A stretch of DNA of 61,919 nt from JAWXBK01 sp040878185. GTDB lineage: Bacteria > Pseudomonadota > Alphaproteobacteria > Dongiales > Dongiaceae. The DNA lies in the NCBI GenBank assembly GCA_040878185.1, contig JBBDMS010000055.1, forward strand, positions 1 through 61,919, in the 5' to 3' direction. Shown piece after piece: positions 52,696-61,834 of this stretch. Position 1 is the stretch's first letter, and every line of letters starts with the position of its first letter. The notes under the pieces were generated by a model. The model was not told the origin of the DNA, searched no databases, and saw only the letters and a program-made list of their open reading frames with translations. A program made the translations under genes and the position numbers.

Positions 52696-53417
52696 GCGGG
52701 CGGTTGATCGGCGTCGGAACGGGTCCGGGCGATCCGGAACTGCTGACGCTCAAGGCGGTGCGCGTGCTCGGCGAGGCCGATGTGGTCGCGCATTTTGCCA
52801 AGCGCGGCAACAGCAGCACGGCGCATGCCATCGTCGCCACGCATATCCGGCAGAGCGCGATCAACCTTCCGCTGCTCTATCCGGTGACGGTCGAGATCGG
52901 CCACAAGGATCCGGCCTATGGCGAATGCATCGCGCGCTTTTTCGATGAATCCGCCGAGGCGGTTGCCGCGCATCTCGATGCCGGCCGCAACGTGGCGGTT
53001 CTGAGCGAAGGCGATCCGCTCTTCTACGGGTCCTACATGCATCTTCATGTTCGGCTCGCTGATCGGTACTCAACCGAAGTCGTTTCCGGCGTGACGGGAA
53101 TGTCGGGCTGCTGGTCGGCGGCCGGACTGCCGATCGCACAGGGCGACGACGTGCTGAGCGTGTTGCCCGGCACGCTCGACGAGATCGAACTGACCCGCCG
53201 GATTTCCGGCACCGAAGCCTGCGTCGTCATGAAAGTCGGGCGCAATCTCGCGAAGATCCGGCGCGCGCTGGAAAAGGCCGGGCGGCTCGCGGATGCCGTC
53301 TACGTCGAACGCGGTACGATGGCGTCGATGGCGATCGTGCGGCTGTCGGAGAAATTTGACGACCAGGCGCCTTATTTCTCGATCGTCCTGGTTCCCGGCT
53401 GGAGTGCGCGGCGATGA
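52692..53417 (+). CDS. cobI: Precorrin-2 C20-methyltransferase
   Basis: A 241-residue SAM-dependent tetrapyrrole methylase. The N-terminal GVGTGPGDPELLTLKA and VLSEGDPLFYGSYMHL match the family's SAM-binding loops; EVVSGVTGMSGCWSAAG is specific for CobI/CbiL. The ATG at 52692 overlaps the cobH stop, and the stop overlaps the cobJ start. Confidence 0.95.
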   Translation: MSGRLIGVGTGPGDPELLTLKAVRVLGEADVVAHFAKRGNSSTAHAIVATHIRQSAINLPLLYPVTVEIGHKDPAYGECIARFFDESAEAVAAHLDAGRNVAVLSEGDPLFYGSYMHLHVRLADRYSTEVVSGVTGMSGCWSAAGLPIAQGDDVLSVLPGTLDEIELTRRISGTEACVVMKVGRNLAKIRRALEKAGRLADAVYVERGTMASMAIVRLSEKFDDQAPYFSIVLVPGWSARR

Positions 53418-54178
53418 CAGGCCGGCTCTTTGTTGTCGGGATCGGTCCGGGAAATCCCGATCAGGTAACGCCGCAGGCCTTGGCGGCGATCTCGGACGCG
53501 CGCGAGCTTTTTGGCTACGCTCCCTATCTCGAAAGATTGCCGCTTTCGGCCGGCCAGATTCGCCATGCGTCGGACAATCGCGAAGAGCTGTCGCGGGCCG
53601 GTGCCGCGCTCGCCGCGGCCGCCGAAGGCCGGACGGTCGCGGTGGTGTCGGGCGGCGATGCCGGTGTCTTCGCGATGGCCGCCGCCGTCTGCGAGGCAAT
53701 CGAGAGCGGTCCGGAGGAATGGCGCCGCATCGAACTGGAGATCGTGCCCGGCGTGACCGCGATGCTGGCGGTGGCCGCGCGGGTCGGCGCACCGCTGGGC
53801 CATGATTTCTGCGCCATCTCTTTATCCGACAATCTGAAGCCGTGGGACGTCATCGAGCAGCGGTTGCGCGCCGCCGCCGGCGCTGGCTTTGTCGTCGCCC
53901 TCTACAACCCGATCAGTCGCGCGCGGCCGTGGCAGCTCGGCAAGGCATTCGACATCTTTCGCGAGATCTTGCCGGCAACGACGCCGGTCGTGTTCGGACG
54001 CGCGGCCGGCCGTCCCGACGAGCAAATCACGATCCGCTCTCTCGACCAGGCGGAACCCGAACTCGCCGACATGGCGACCTGCGTGATCGTCGGCTCGCCC
54101 GTGACAAGGCTTATAGAGCGCGACGGGCTGCCCGCGTTGCTCTATTCGCCGCGCGCCTTGCCGAGGCCGGCGGCATGA
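53414..54178 (+). CDS. cobJ: Precorrin-3B C17-methyltransferase
   Basis: A 254-residue SAM-dependent enzyme that methylates C-17 and contracts the ring. VGIGPGNPDQVTPQALAAI, VVSGGDAGVFAMAAAVCE, GHDFCAISLSDNLKPW and YNPISRARPWQL are conserved. The last 37 bases overlap the 3' end of the antisense cobK gene. Confidence 0.95.
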   Translation: MTGRLFVVGIGPGNPDQVTPQALAAISDARELFGYAPYLERLPLSAGQIRHASDNREELSRAGAALAAAAEGRTVAVVSGGDAGVFAMAAAVCEAIESGPEEWRRIELEIVPGVTAMLAVAARVGAPLGHDFCAISLSDNLKPWDVIEQRLRAAAGAGFVVALYNPISRARPWQLGKAFDIFREILPATTPVVFGRAAGRPDEQITIRSLDQAEPELADMATCVIVGSPVTRLIERDGLPALLYSPRALPRPAA

Positions 54179-54915
54179 CGAATCTGTGCGATCGCATCCT
54201 CGATCGTTTCGGCGGCGCCGGGAAAAGGTTCGCGCTGGCGGCGAATCATCACGACGGGAATGCCAAGCGCGCGGGCGGCCGCAATCTTGCCGTAGGTCGC
54301 GTCGCCGCCGCTGTTCTTGGCGACGATGGTTTCGATGCCATGCGTCGTCAGCAGATGCCGCTCCGAATTTTCGTCGAACGGGCCGCGTTCGAGGATGTAG
54401 TGCGCGCCGGCGAGTTGCGATTCCGGTGCGACCGGATCGACGCTGCGCACGATGTAGCGATGCTGAGGTGCCGCGCGGAACGGCGCCAGCTCCTGACGGC
54501 CGATCGCCAGGAAGACGGTAAGAGGTGCGTCGCCGCGCGCGGCGCCGGCGTCGGCGACATCGGCCACCTCGGTCCAGCGGTCGCCCGGCACGATCTGCCA
54601 GGCGCGCCGCTCGAGGACGATCAGCGGAACCTCGGTCGCCTCCGACGCGGCGATGGCATTCGTCGAAATGCGCGTCGCGAACGGGTGCGTCGCGTCCACC
54701 AGAAGGTCGACTTTATTGTCGTGCAGGTAGGAAGCGAGCCCCGCCGCACCCCCGAAACCGCCGCTCCGGAGGTTGCCGGCCTGCGAGCGGGGCTCGGCGG
54801 TACGACCGGCCAGCGACAGGGTCACGGTCGCTTCGCCCAGCGCCACCAGCCGCTCCGCGAGGCGCCGCGCCTCGCCGGTTCCGCCGAGAATGAGAATATG
54901 CGGGCCCGTCATCAT
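54142..54915 (-). CDS. cobK: Precorrin-6A reductase, antisense within the cob operon
   Basis: A 257-residue NADPH-dependent enzyme reducing precorrin-6A. ILILGGTGEARRLAERL is the N-terminal Rossmann motif; VDATHPFATRISTNA and VAKNSGGDATYGKIAAA are family marks. It is the only minus-strand gene between 46.0 and 61.2 kb, lying tail to tail with cobJ (37-bp overlap) and start to start with cobL (ATG at 54915 or 54912 against cobL 54914). It needs its own promoter inside or beyond the cobL 5' region. Confidence 0.94.
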   Translation of the reverse strand: MMTGPHILILGGTGEARRLAERLVALGEATVTLSLAGRTAEPRSQAGNLRSGGFGGAAGLASYLHDNKVDLLVDATHPFATRISTNAIAASEATEVPLIVLERRAWQIVPGDRWTEVADVADAGAARGDAPLTVFLAIGRQELAPFRAAPQHRYIVRSVDPVAPESQLAGAHYILERGPFDENSERHLLTTHGIETIVAKNSGGDATYGKIAAARALGIPVVMIRRQREPFPGAAETIEDAIAQIRHAAGLGKARGE

Positions 54916-56155
54916 GTCATCTAGGAAGCAGGCCGGCGCCGGCGCAACGGGAAAATGGCTGGCTATCGTCGGTATCGGCGAGGACGGGCTCGCGGGGCTG
55001 GGTGCCGCGGCGCAACAGGCGATCGGCGAGGCCGAATTTGTCTTCGGCGGTCGCCGTCATCTCGATCTTGCCGCGCCCGCCATCCGCGGCGAGGCCCGCG
55101 CGTGGCCGTCGCCGTTCGATGCCGGAATGAACATGGTGCTGGCGCTGCGCGGCCGCCGGGTCTGTGTGCTCGCCTCCGGCGATCCATTCCATCACGGGGT
55201 GGGCGCCACGCTCGCGCGTCATGTCGATGCATCCGAACTTCTCGTTTATCCGGCGCCCTCTGCCTTCAGTCTGGCGGCGGCCCGGCTCGGCTGGGCGCTT
55301 CAGGATATCGAAGTCATCTCGCTGCACGGGCGACCGCTCTCGCCGCTGCGTCCGCTGCTGCAGCCGCAGGTCCGCATCGTCGCGCTCACCGGCGATGGCG
55401 CGGCGCCCACCGCGATCGCACAGCTTCTGACCGAGAACGGCTTTGGCGGTTCGCGCCTGCATGTGCTGGAGCGGCTGGGCGGACCGAACGAGCATTTGTC
55501 CTGGTTCCGGGCTGATGAGGTCGGCGGGCAATTATTCGATCCGCTGAATGTCGTCGCGATCGAGGTGGCAGCCGCGGGCGATGCGCCGGTTTTGCCTTTC
55601 GCAAATGCGCTCGCCGACGATCTCTTCGAGCATGACGGACAGATCACGAAGCGTGAAATCCGCGCGATCACGCTGTCGTCGCTGGCGCCGCGCCGCGGCG
55701 CGCTGTTATGGGATATCGGCGCTGGCTCGGGCTCGATTTCGATTTCGTGGATGCTAACGCATCCGTCGATGCGGGCGATCGCCATCGAGGCCGATGCGGA
55801 GCGCGTCGCCCGAATCCGACGCAATGCGGACCGGCTCGGTGCGCCGGGTCTGGTTATTGTGGAAGGACCTGCGCCGCAGGCGCTGGCCGAACTGCCAATG
55901 CCGGATGCGATCTTCATCGGCGGCGGCGGCGCGGAACCGGGCGTCACCGACCGGGCGATCGAATCGCTGCGCAGCGGCGGACGGCTCGTGGCGAATGCGG
56001 TCACGACGAAGATGGAAGCCGTCTTGCTGTCGCTGCATGCACGGCTGGGCGGCGACATTGTGCGCATCGCGATCACGCGCGCGGCCCCGATCGGCGAGGC
56101 GACCGGCTGGCGGCCGGCGATGCCGGTCACGCAGTGGATATGGACCAGGCCATGA
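54914..56155 (+). CDS. cobL: Precorrin-6Y C5,15-methyltransferase (decarboxylating)
   Basis: A 413-residue fusion. The N-terminal CbiE-like methylase (about 15-210; AIVGIGEDGLAGLGAAA, ASGDPFHHGVGATL) acts at C-5, and the C-terminal CbiT-like methylase/decarboxylase (about 225-410; LLWDIGAGSGSISISWML, FIGGGGAEPGV) acts at C-15. The ATG at 54914 is the best family fit; no strong ribosome binding site is seen. An mRNA from cobJ would have to cross the whole antisense cobK to reach it. Confidence 0.94.
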   Translation: MSSRKQAGAGATGKWLAIVGIGEDGLAGLGAAAQQAIGEAEFVFGGRRHLDLAAPAIRGEARAWPSPFDAGMNMVLALRGRRVCVLASGDPFHHGVGATLARHVDASELLVYPAPSAFSLAAARLGWALQDIEVISLHGRPLSPLRPLLQPQVRIVALTGDGAAPTAIAQLLTENGFGGSRLHVLERLGGPNEHLSWFRADEVGGQLFDPLNVVAIEVAAAGDAPVLPFANALADDLFEHDGQITKREIRAITLSSLAPRRGALLWDIGAGSGSISISWMLTHPSMRAIAIEADAERVARIRRNADRLGAPGLVIVEGPAPQALAELPMPDAIFIGGGGAEPGVTDRAIESLRSGGRLVANAVTTKMEAVLLSLHARLGGDIVRIAITRAAPIGEATGWRPAMPVTQWIWTRP

Positions 56156-56538
56156 GGATCGCCGGAATCGGTTGCCGGACGGGTGTCGGGGTCGCGGATG
56201 TGCTCGCGGCGATCGACGCGGCGCTCGACCGGCATGCGCTCGGCCGCGATGCGCTCGCCGGCGTTGCGACGATTCCGCAGAAGGCATCGGAGCCGGCGCT
56301 GACCGGCGCTGCGGAATTGCTGCGGCTGCCGCTTCTGATCGCGACAGCAGACGATCTCCGCCGCGTCGATGGCAAAGTCGTCACCCGATCCGGCGCATCG
56401 CTAGCGGCGGCCGGTCTTGGATCGGCATCGGAAGCAGCGGCTCTCGCGGTTGCCGGAAAGGAAGCCCGGCTTCTCGGCCCGCGCATCGCGGTCGGTGCAG
56501 TGACCTGCGCGATCGCGACGACGGACGCTGTCCGATGA
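56152..56538 (+). CDS. cobE: Cobalamin biosynthesis protein CobE (CbiG C-terminal-like)
   Basis: A 128-residue protein related to the C-terminal domain of CbiG. MRIAGIGCRTGVGVADVLAA is the N-terminal motif; IPQKASEPAL and GSASEAAALAVAG follow. Its exact role in the aerobic pathway is not settled. Four-base overlaps with cobL and cobM. The long antisense frame over it is not coding. Confidence 0.9.
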   Translation: MRIAGIGCRTGVGVADVLAAIDAALDRHALGRDALAGVATIPQKASEPALTGAAELLRLPLLIATADDLRRVDGKVVTRSGASLAAAGLGSASEAAALAVAGKEARLLGPRIAVGAVTCAIATTDAVR

Positions 56539-57299
56539 CCGTGCATTTCATCGGCGCCGGACCAGGTGCTGCCGATCTCATCACGATCCGCGGACGCGAT
56601 CTGCTGGCGCGCTGCCCGGTCTGTCTCTATGCGGGGTCGATCGTGCCGCCGGAACTGCTGCAGCATTGCCCGCCGGCTGCGCGCAAGGTCGATACCGCGC
56701 CGATGTCGCTCGATGAAATTGAGGCCGAGTATGTCGCGGCGCATCGTGCCGGTCTCGATGTGGCGCGGCTTCATTCGGGCGATCTTTCGGTCTGGAGCGC
56801 GGTTGCCGAGCAGGTCCGAAGGCTCGAGGCGCTCGGCATCCCCTATACGCTGACGCCCGGCGTGCCGGCCTTCGCCGCGGCCGCGGCTGCGCTCGGTCGC
56901 GAGCTGACGATTCCCGAAATCGCGCAGAGCCTCGTTCTGACGCGCATTTCCGGCCGAGCATCGGCGATGCCGGAGCGCGAGACATTGGCCGCGTTCGGCC
57001 GGACCGGCGCGACGCTTGCGATTCATCTGGCGATCCATGCGCTCGATCGCATCGTTGGCGAGCTCACGCCGCTTTACGGCAGCGACTGCCCGGTCGCGGT
57101 CGTCGCGCGTGCGACCTGGCCCGACGAGCGCATCGTGACCGGGACGCTGGGAACCATCGAGGCAAAGTTGGCCGGTAATCCGATCGACCGCACGGCGATC
57201 GTCTTCGTCGGCCGGGGGCTCGGTGCGGAGGGCTTTCGCGAGAGTGCCCTGTACGACGCTGCCTATCAGCGCCGCTTTCGCGGGCGGAACCCGGCATGA
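56535..57299 (+). CDS. cobM: Precorrin-4 C11-methyltransferase
   Basis: A 254-residue SAM methylase. VHFIGAGPGAADLITIRG, LYAGSIVPPELL, RLHSGDLSVWSAVAEQ and LTRISGRASAMPE are CobM/CbiF motifs. The start overlaps the cobE stop by four bases and the stop overlaps the cobA start. Confidence 0.96.
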   Translation: MTVHFIGAGPGAADLITIRGRDLLARCPVCLYAGSIVPPELLQHCPPAARKVDTAPMSLDEIEAEYVAAHRAGLDVARLHSGDLSVWSAVAEQVRRLEALGIPYTLTPGVPAFAAAAAALGRELTIPEIAQSLVLTRISGRASAMPERETLAAFGRTGATLAIHLAIHALDRIVGELTPLYGSDCPVAVVARATWPDERIVTGTLGTIEAKLAGNPIDRTAIVFVGRGLGAEGFRESALYDAAYQRRFRGRNPA

Positions 57300-58099
57300 C
57301 GATCGGCGACGCCATCGATCGTCTTCCTTATGACGGACCAATGTTCGAGCCAGGCCATGTATGGCTCGCCGGCGCGGGGCCGGGCGGAATCGGATGCCTG
57401 ACGCTCGACGTGGTCCACGCACTGACACAGGCCGATGCCGTGGTGTACGACGCGCTGGTCAATGCGGAGATGCTGACCATCGCCGCGCGGGCGACGCTGC
57501 ATTTTGCCGGCAAGCGCGGCGGATCGACTGCGGTGCCACAGGTGCAGATCAACGCGCTGCTGATCGAGCTCGCGCGCGCCGGCAAGCGCGTGCTGCGGCT
57601 GAAGGGCGGCGATCCGACGATGTTCGCGCGCGGCGGCGAGGAAGCGCTCGAACTGGTGCAAGCCGGCATTCCCTTTCGCTTTCTGCCCGGCGTGACATCG
57701 GCGCTGGCCGGGCTGGCGGCGGCGCGCATTCCTGTGACGATGCGCGGCGTCAACAAGGCCATCGTCTTTGCGACGGGTCACGGCGCGAGCGCCGACGACG
57801 ATGTCGACTGGGCGGCACTCGCCCGCACGGGCCATCCGCTGGTCATCTATATGGGCATGAGCAATCTCGCCCGGATCGTTGCGGCGCTGATGGCGGGCGG
57901 TATGTCGGCCGATATGCCGGCGGCCGCGATCATGTCGGCGACGATGCCGGACGAGCGGATCGTGGTGGCGGAATTGCACGAGCTCGAGCGCCATGCGCGC
58001 GCGGCGGGTGTTGCGGCGCCGGCCCTGATCGTGATCGGCGAGATTGTTCGCGTGCGCGCGGCACTGTCCGAGATCGTCAGAATCGGGCAGCCGGCATGA
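57296..58099 (+). CDS. cobA: Uroporphyrinogen-III C-methyltransferase
   Basis: A 267-residue SAM methylase making precorrin-2, the entry to the corrin branch. WLAGAGPGGIGCLTLDVV, VYDALVNAEML, RLKGGDPTMFARGGEEA and PGVTSALAGLAAARIP are typical. The first 18 residues form a short leader before the core. It is a stand-alone transferase, not a CysG fusion. Confidence 0.95.
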   Translation: MTIGDAIDRLPYDGPMFEPGHVWLAGAGPGGIGCLTLDVVHALTQADAVVYDALVNAEMLTIAARATLHFAGKRGGSTAVPQVQINALLIELARAGKRVLRLKGGDPTMFARGGEEALELVQAGIPFRFLPGVTSALAGLAAARIPVTMRGVNKAIVFATGHGASADDDVDWAALARTGHPLVIYMGMSNLARIVAALMAGGMSADMPAAAIMSATMPDERIVVAELHELERHARAAGVAAPALIVIGEIVRVRAALSEIVRIGQPA

Positions 58100-59412
58100 G
58101 CGGGCGTGCCATCATCGTCGGTGCGGCGCGTTCCGGATCCGGCAAGACCAGCGTTGCGATCGGCCTCATGCGCGCATTCCGAAGACGCGATCTCCGCGTT
58201 GCGGGCGCCAAGTCCGGTCCGGACTACATCGATCCCGGCTTTCACGCGGCGGCGACCGGCCGGCCGGGCGTCAATCTCGATAGCTGGGCGATGCCGCCAC
58301 CTCTGCTCGAGCGGCTGGTCGCGCATCAGGCGGCCGATAGCGACATCATGGTCGTCGAAAGTGCGATGGGCCTGTTCGATGGCGTTCGCCGGGACGAAGC
58401 GCGTACCGGCTCGGCCGCCGATCTTGCGCGCCGCTTCGGCATGCCGGTCCTTCTGGTGCTCGACGTCTCCGGCCAGTCGCAGACCGCTGCGGTGATCGCG
58501 CACGGCTTCGCGACCTTCGATCCGCAGGTGCGGATCGCGGGCGTGGTGCTCAACCAGGTGGCCAGCGACCGGCACGAGGATCAGGCGCGCCGCGCGATCG
58601 AAGAGCGCGGCCCTCCGGTTCTCGGCGCAATCCGCCGCAATCCCGATATGGCACTGCCGGAGCGACATCTCGGTCTCGTGCAGGCGCGCGAGCATGCGGC
58701 GCTGGAAGCGTTCATCGAGCGGCTCGCCGATGTGATGCAGACGTCAATCGATCTCGATGCCGTTCTGTCGGTCGCATCGCCGGTCGGGGCCGGCGCTGGA
58801 TCGGCCGCGGCACAGCTTCCGCCGCCCGGCCAGCGGATCGCGATCGCCGAGGACAATGCCTTCACCTTTCTTTATCCGCATCTGGCGCGGAGCTGGCGCG
58901 AGGCGGGCGCGGAGCTCATCCCTTTCTCGCCTTTGGCCGATCGGGGGCCCGATCCGTCCTGCGATGTCTGCTGGCTGCCGGGTGGTTATCCCGAGCTGCA
59001 CGCCGGTAAACTTGCCGCCGCCGGCCGGTTCAAACAGGCGCTCATGCGTTTCGCATCGACCAGGCCGGTGCATGGCGAGTGCGGTGGCTACATGGTGCTG
59101 GGCGAAGCGCTGGAGGATGCCGATGGCGTCACCCATGCGATGACCGGCCTGCTCAGCCACGCGACGAGCTTTTCGAATCGCAAGATCAATCTCGGTTATC
59201 GGCACGCGACGCTGAACGCGGACTGCGTCCTTGGCAGCGCCGGCGCGGCGATCCGAGGCCATGAGTTTCACTATTCACGACTGGTCGATGCCGGTCGCGA
59301 CGAGCCGCTCGTGCATCTGCAGGATGCGGCCGGCAACGATCTCGGCCCGTCGGGCGGCAGAAGCGGCCTCGTGACGGGCGCTTTCCTCCATGCCATCGCG
59401 CGCGATCATTGA
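58096..59412 (+). CDS. cobB: Hydrogenobyrinic/cobyrinic acid a,c-diamide synthase
   Basis: A 438-residue glutamine amidotransferase that amidates the a and c side chains. P-loop AARSGSGKTS is near residue 9-18; AKSGPDYIDPGFHAAATGRP and VESAMGLFDG belong to the synthase domain, and the glutaminase Cys is in VHGECGGYMVLG. Four-base overlap with cobA. Confidence 0.95.
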   Translation: MSGRAIIVGAARSGSGKTSVAIGLMRAFRRRDLRVAGAKSGPDYIDPGFHAAATGRPGVNLDSWAMPPPLLERLVAHQAADSDIMVVESAMGLFDGVRRDEARTGSAADLARRFGMPVLLVLDVSGQSQTAAVIAHGFATFDPQVRIAGVVLNQVASDRHEDQARRAIEERGPPVLGAIRRNPDMALPERHLGLVQAREHAALEAFIERLADVMQTSIDLDAVLSVASPVGAGAGSAAAQLPPPGQRIAIAEDNAFTFLYPHLARSWREAGAELIPFSPLADRGPDPSCDVCWLPGGYPELHAGKLAAAGRFKQALMRFASTRPVHGECGGYMVLGEALEDADGVTHAMTGLLSHATSFSNRKINLGYRHATLNADCVLGSAGAAIRGHEFHYSRLVDAGRDEPLVHLQDAAGNDLGPSGGRSGLVTGAFLHAIARDH

Positions 59413-59413
59413 G

Positions 59414-60433
59414 ATGGATATGACCGACCAGAATTCGATCGAAGCGTTTCGTGCTTTGTGCCGGACCCTGCCATCGGGCGACGACGCGGCGATGGACGCC
59501 GTGCGTGCCCGGCAGGCGACGCTGACAAAGCCGCTCGGCAGCCTCGGCCGTCTCGAGGATCTCGCGGCCGTCCTGGCGCATTGGCAGGGCCGTGCGATGC
59601 CGCGGCTCGACCGCGTTGATGTGCTGATCTTCGCCGGTTCGCACGGCGTTACCGCGCGCGGCATCTCGGCCTTTCCCGCCGAGGTGACGACCCAGATGGT
59701 TGCGAATTTTTCCGCGGGCGGTGCAGCGATCAACCAGCTCGCGAAGCAGGCGGGGGTCGGGCTGACGGTCACGCCGCTCGACCTCGATCGCCCGACCGCC
59801 GACTTCACGCAGGCGCCGGCGATGACCGAGCGCGAATTCGCCACTGCGATGAAAGCGGGTTACGAAGCGGTGCCCGCCGACGCGGATCTGATCTGCCTCG
59901 GTGAAATGGGGATCGGCAATACGACGGCTGCGGCAGCTGTCTGCGCTGCGCTCTTTGGCGGCGGCGGTGCGGACTGGGTCGGGCGCGGAACGGGCGTCGA
60001 CGATGCCGGACTTGCGCGGAAGGCGGCTGCGGTCGATGCGGCGCTGGCGCGTCATGCCGGCGCGCTCTCCGATCCGCTCGTCGCGCTGCAATGCGTCGGC
60101 GGACGCGAGCTTGCCGCGATCTGTGGCGCTGCCCTCGCTGCCCGCGTCCAGAAAATCCCGGTCCTGCTCGACGGGTTCGTCGCGACAGCCGCGGCGGCGC
60201 CCCTGGCCCGTGTAGTCGATGGCGGCCTTGCGCATGCGCTGGCCGGTCACGTGTCCGCCGAAGCGCAGCATGGCCGGCTGCTCGACCGGCTCGGTTTGTC
60301 GCCGATTCTCAATCTCGGCATGCGGCTCGGCGAAGGATCCGGCGCCTGTCTCGCGGTCAACATCCTGCGCGGCGCGATTGCGTGCCACGCCGGCATGGCG
60401 ACCTTTGCGGAAGCGGGCGTTTCCGAAGGTTGA
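59414..60433 (+). CDS. cobT: Nicotinate-nucleotide:dimethylbenzimidazole phosphoribosyltransferase
   Basis: A 339-residue enzyme (CobT of Salmonella; CobU in Pseudomonas naming) that activates the lower-ligand base. LTKPLGSLGRLEDLA, FAGSHGVTARGISAFP, GEMGIGNTTAAAA and the catalytic Glu in GMRLGEGSGACLA are present. Start ATG at 59414 or 59420; both lie just after the cobB stop. Not to be confused with the cobaltochelatase subunit of the same name. Confidence 0.94.
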   Translation: MDMTDQNSIEAFRALCRTLPSGDDAAMDAVRARQATLTKPLGSLGRLEDLAAVLAHWQGRAMPRLDRVDVLIFAGSHGVTARGISAFPAEVTTQMVANFSAGGAAINQLAKQAGVGLTVTPLDLDRPTADFTQAPAMTEREFATAMKAGYEAVPADADLICLGEMGIGNTTAAAAVCAALFGGGGADWVGRGTGVDDAGLARKAAAVDAALARHAGALSDPLVALQCVGGRELAAICGAALAARVQKIPVLLDGFVATAAAAPLARVVDGGLAHALAGHVSAEAQHGRLLDRLGLSPILNLGMRLGEGSGACLAVNILRGAIACHAGMATFAEAGVSEG

Positions 60434-60444
60434 CGGGACAAAGA

Positions 60445-61209
60445 ATGCTCAAACTTCTCGTCATCGGTATCGGCTCGGGCAATCCCGATCATATGACGGT
60501 TCAGGCGATCGACGCGCTGAACAGGTCGGACATCGTTCTTCTGCCGCGGAAGGGCGCAGCGAAGGAAGATCTGGCCGCGCTGCGTCGCGACATCTGCAAG
60601 CGGTTTGTTTCCAGCCCGTCGACCCGGATCGTCGAGTTCGATCTGCCGAAACGCGATTCCAATGCGCCGTATTTTGCTTCGGTCGATGCCTGGCATGCGG
60701 CGATCGCCGAGACTTATCGCGCGCTTCTCGCGGCAGAACTGGAAGCGGGCGGCACGGCGGCGTTCCTCGTCTGGGGCGACCCCTCCCTCTATGACAGCAC
60801 GTTGCGCATCCTCGAACGGCTGCGGACGACGCACAATCTGCATTTCGATCTTGAGGTTATCCCCGGCATTACCAGCGTCCAGGCGCTCGCCGCGCGCCAC
60901 GCCATCCCGTTGAACACGGTCGGCAATACCGTGCTGTTCACGACCGGTCGCAAGCTGCGCGAGGGCGTCCCCGACGATGTCGACACGATCGTCGTGATGC
61001 TCGACGGCGAGAACTCGTTCCGGACGGTGCCGCCCGAGGATTTCGAGATCTACTGGGGTGCCTATCTGGGGCTCGACCAGGAGATCGCCTTCGCCGGCGG
61101 TCTCGCCGACATGTCGGAGAAGATTGTCCAGGCCCGCGCCGCGGGGCGCGAGGAGAATGGCTGGGTCATGGACGTTTACATCCTGCGACGGCGGTCGAAG
61201 CGGCAGTGA
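60445..61209 (+). CDS. cobF: Precorrin-6A synthase (deacetylating)
   Basis: A 254-residue SAM-dependent C-1 methylase that also releases the extruded acetate; found only in the aerobic pathway. VIGIGSGNPDHMTVQAIDAL, LVWGDPSLYDSTLRI and IPGITSVQALAARH match CobF. It is the last gene of the plus-strand operon, 11 bp after cobT. No terminator hairpin is evident in the next 180 bp. Confidence 0.95.
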   Translation: MLKLLVIGIGSGNPDHMTVQAIDALNRSDIVLLPRKGAAKEDLAALRRDICKRFVSSPSTRIVEFDLPKRDSNAPYFASVDAWHAAIAETYRALLAAELEAGGTAAFLVWGDPSLYDSTLRILERLRTTHNLHFDLEVIPGITSVQALAARHAIPLNTVGNTVLFTTGRKLREGVPDDVDTIVVMLDGENSFRTVPPEDFEIYWGAYLGLDQEIAFAGGLADMSEKIVQARAAGREENGWVMDVYILRRRSKRQ

Positions 61210-61391
61210 GGCCGGATAAGGCCCGCGCGTGAATCCGATTCCGTTTAGCCACGTCGCATGCCTGACGGCGATCCGTGTGGCGATGCGCCGTCGCGAGACT
61301 GCACCGCCGTCGGGCGAGGCGACACAGGACGAACCGAACGACCATGGGTTAAAGTCGGCCGGCCAACGGGCGCCACACAGGAGATCCGGGA

Positions 61392-61784
61392 ATGCTCGGT
61401 AAAGAACTGGGAGAAGCCAAAGGTCAGGCATCAAGCACGCGGCTGCTGCCGTTCGACGGGGGTGCACCGCAGATCGAGGCATCCTTCACCGGGGAGGGAA
61501 CCTTCCTCGGGCAGAAGATGACACTCATCGGGAGTTATTGGGAGAGCTTCCGGGACGGCGGCGTCCGGTTTGGCGACGCACGGATGCTGTTGACGCTGGC
61601 CGATGGCGAGACGGTCTTCTTCCGCGGGTCGGGCGTATCCGGCCAGCCCAACCGCTACGCGTCTGCCGGCGACTTTCCCTGGACGAGCCCGGGCCTCGCA
61701 CATCTCAAAAGCGTTTCCGCCGTGGTCGAATACGACATCCTCGAAAAGGGCGGCTACGCCTGGCGCATGTGGGAGTGGCGGTAA
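61392..61784 (+). CDS. Hypothetical protein, small beta-rich
   Basis: A 130-residue soluble protein with no recognised family. It is rich in Gly, aromatic residues and short alternating stretches (GTFLGQKMTLIGSYWES, GETVFFRGSGVSGQPNRY), suggesting a small beta-barrel or lipocalin-like fold, and ends YAWRMWEWR. No signal peptide. It lies 182 bp after cobF and 50 bp before the M24 gene, so it could be cotranscribed with the latter. Confidence 0.6.
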   Translation: MLGKELGEAKGQASSTRLLPFDGGAPQIEASFTGEGTFLGQKMTLIGSYWESFRDGGVRFGDARMLLTLADGETVFFRGSGVSGQPNRYASAGDFPWTSPGLAHLKSVSAVVEYDILEKGGYAWRMWEWR

Positions 61785-61834
61785 GCGTCTGCCGGTGCGC
61801 CGGCACGGGCGACACTTAGAAGCAGGAGCATCAC

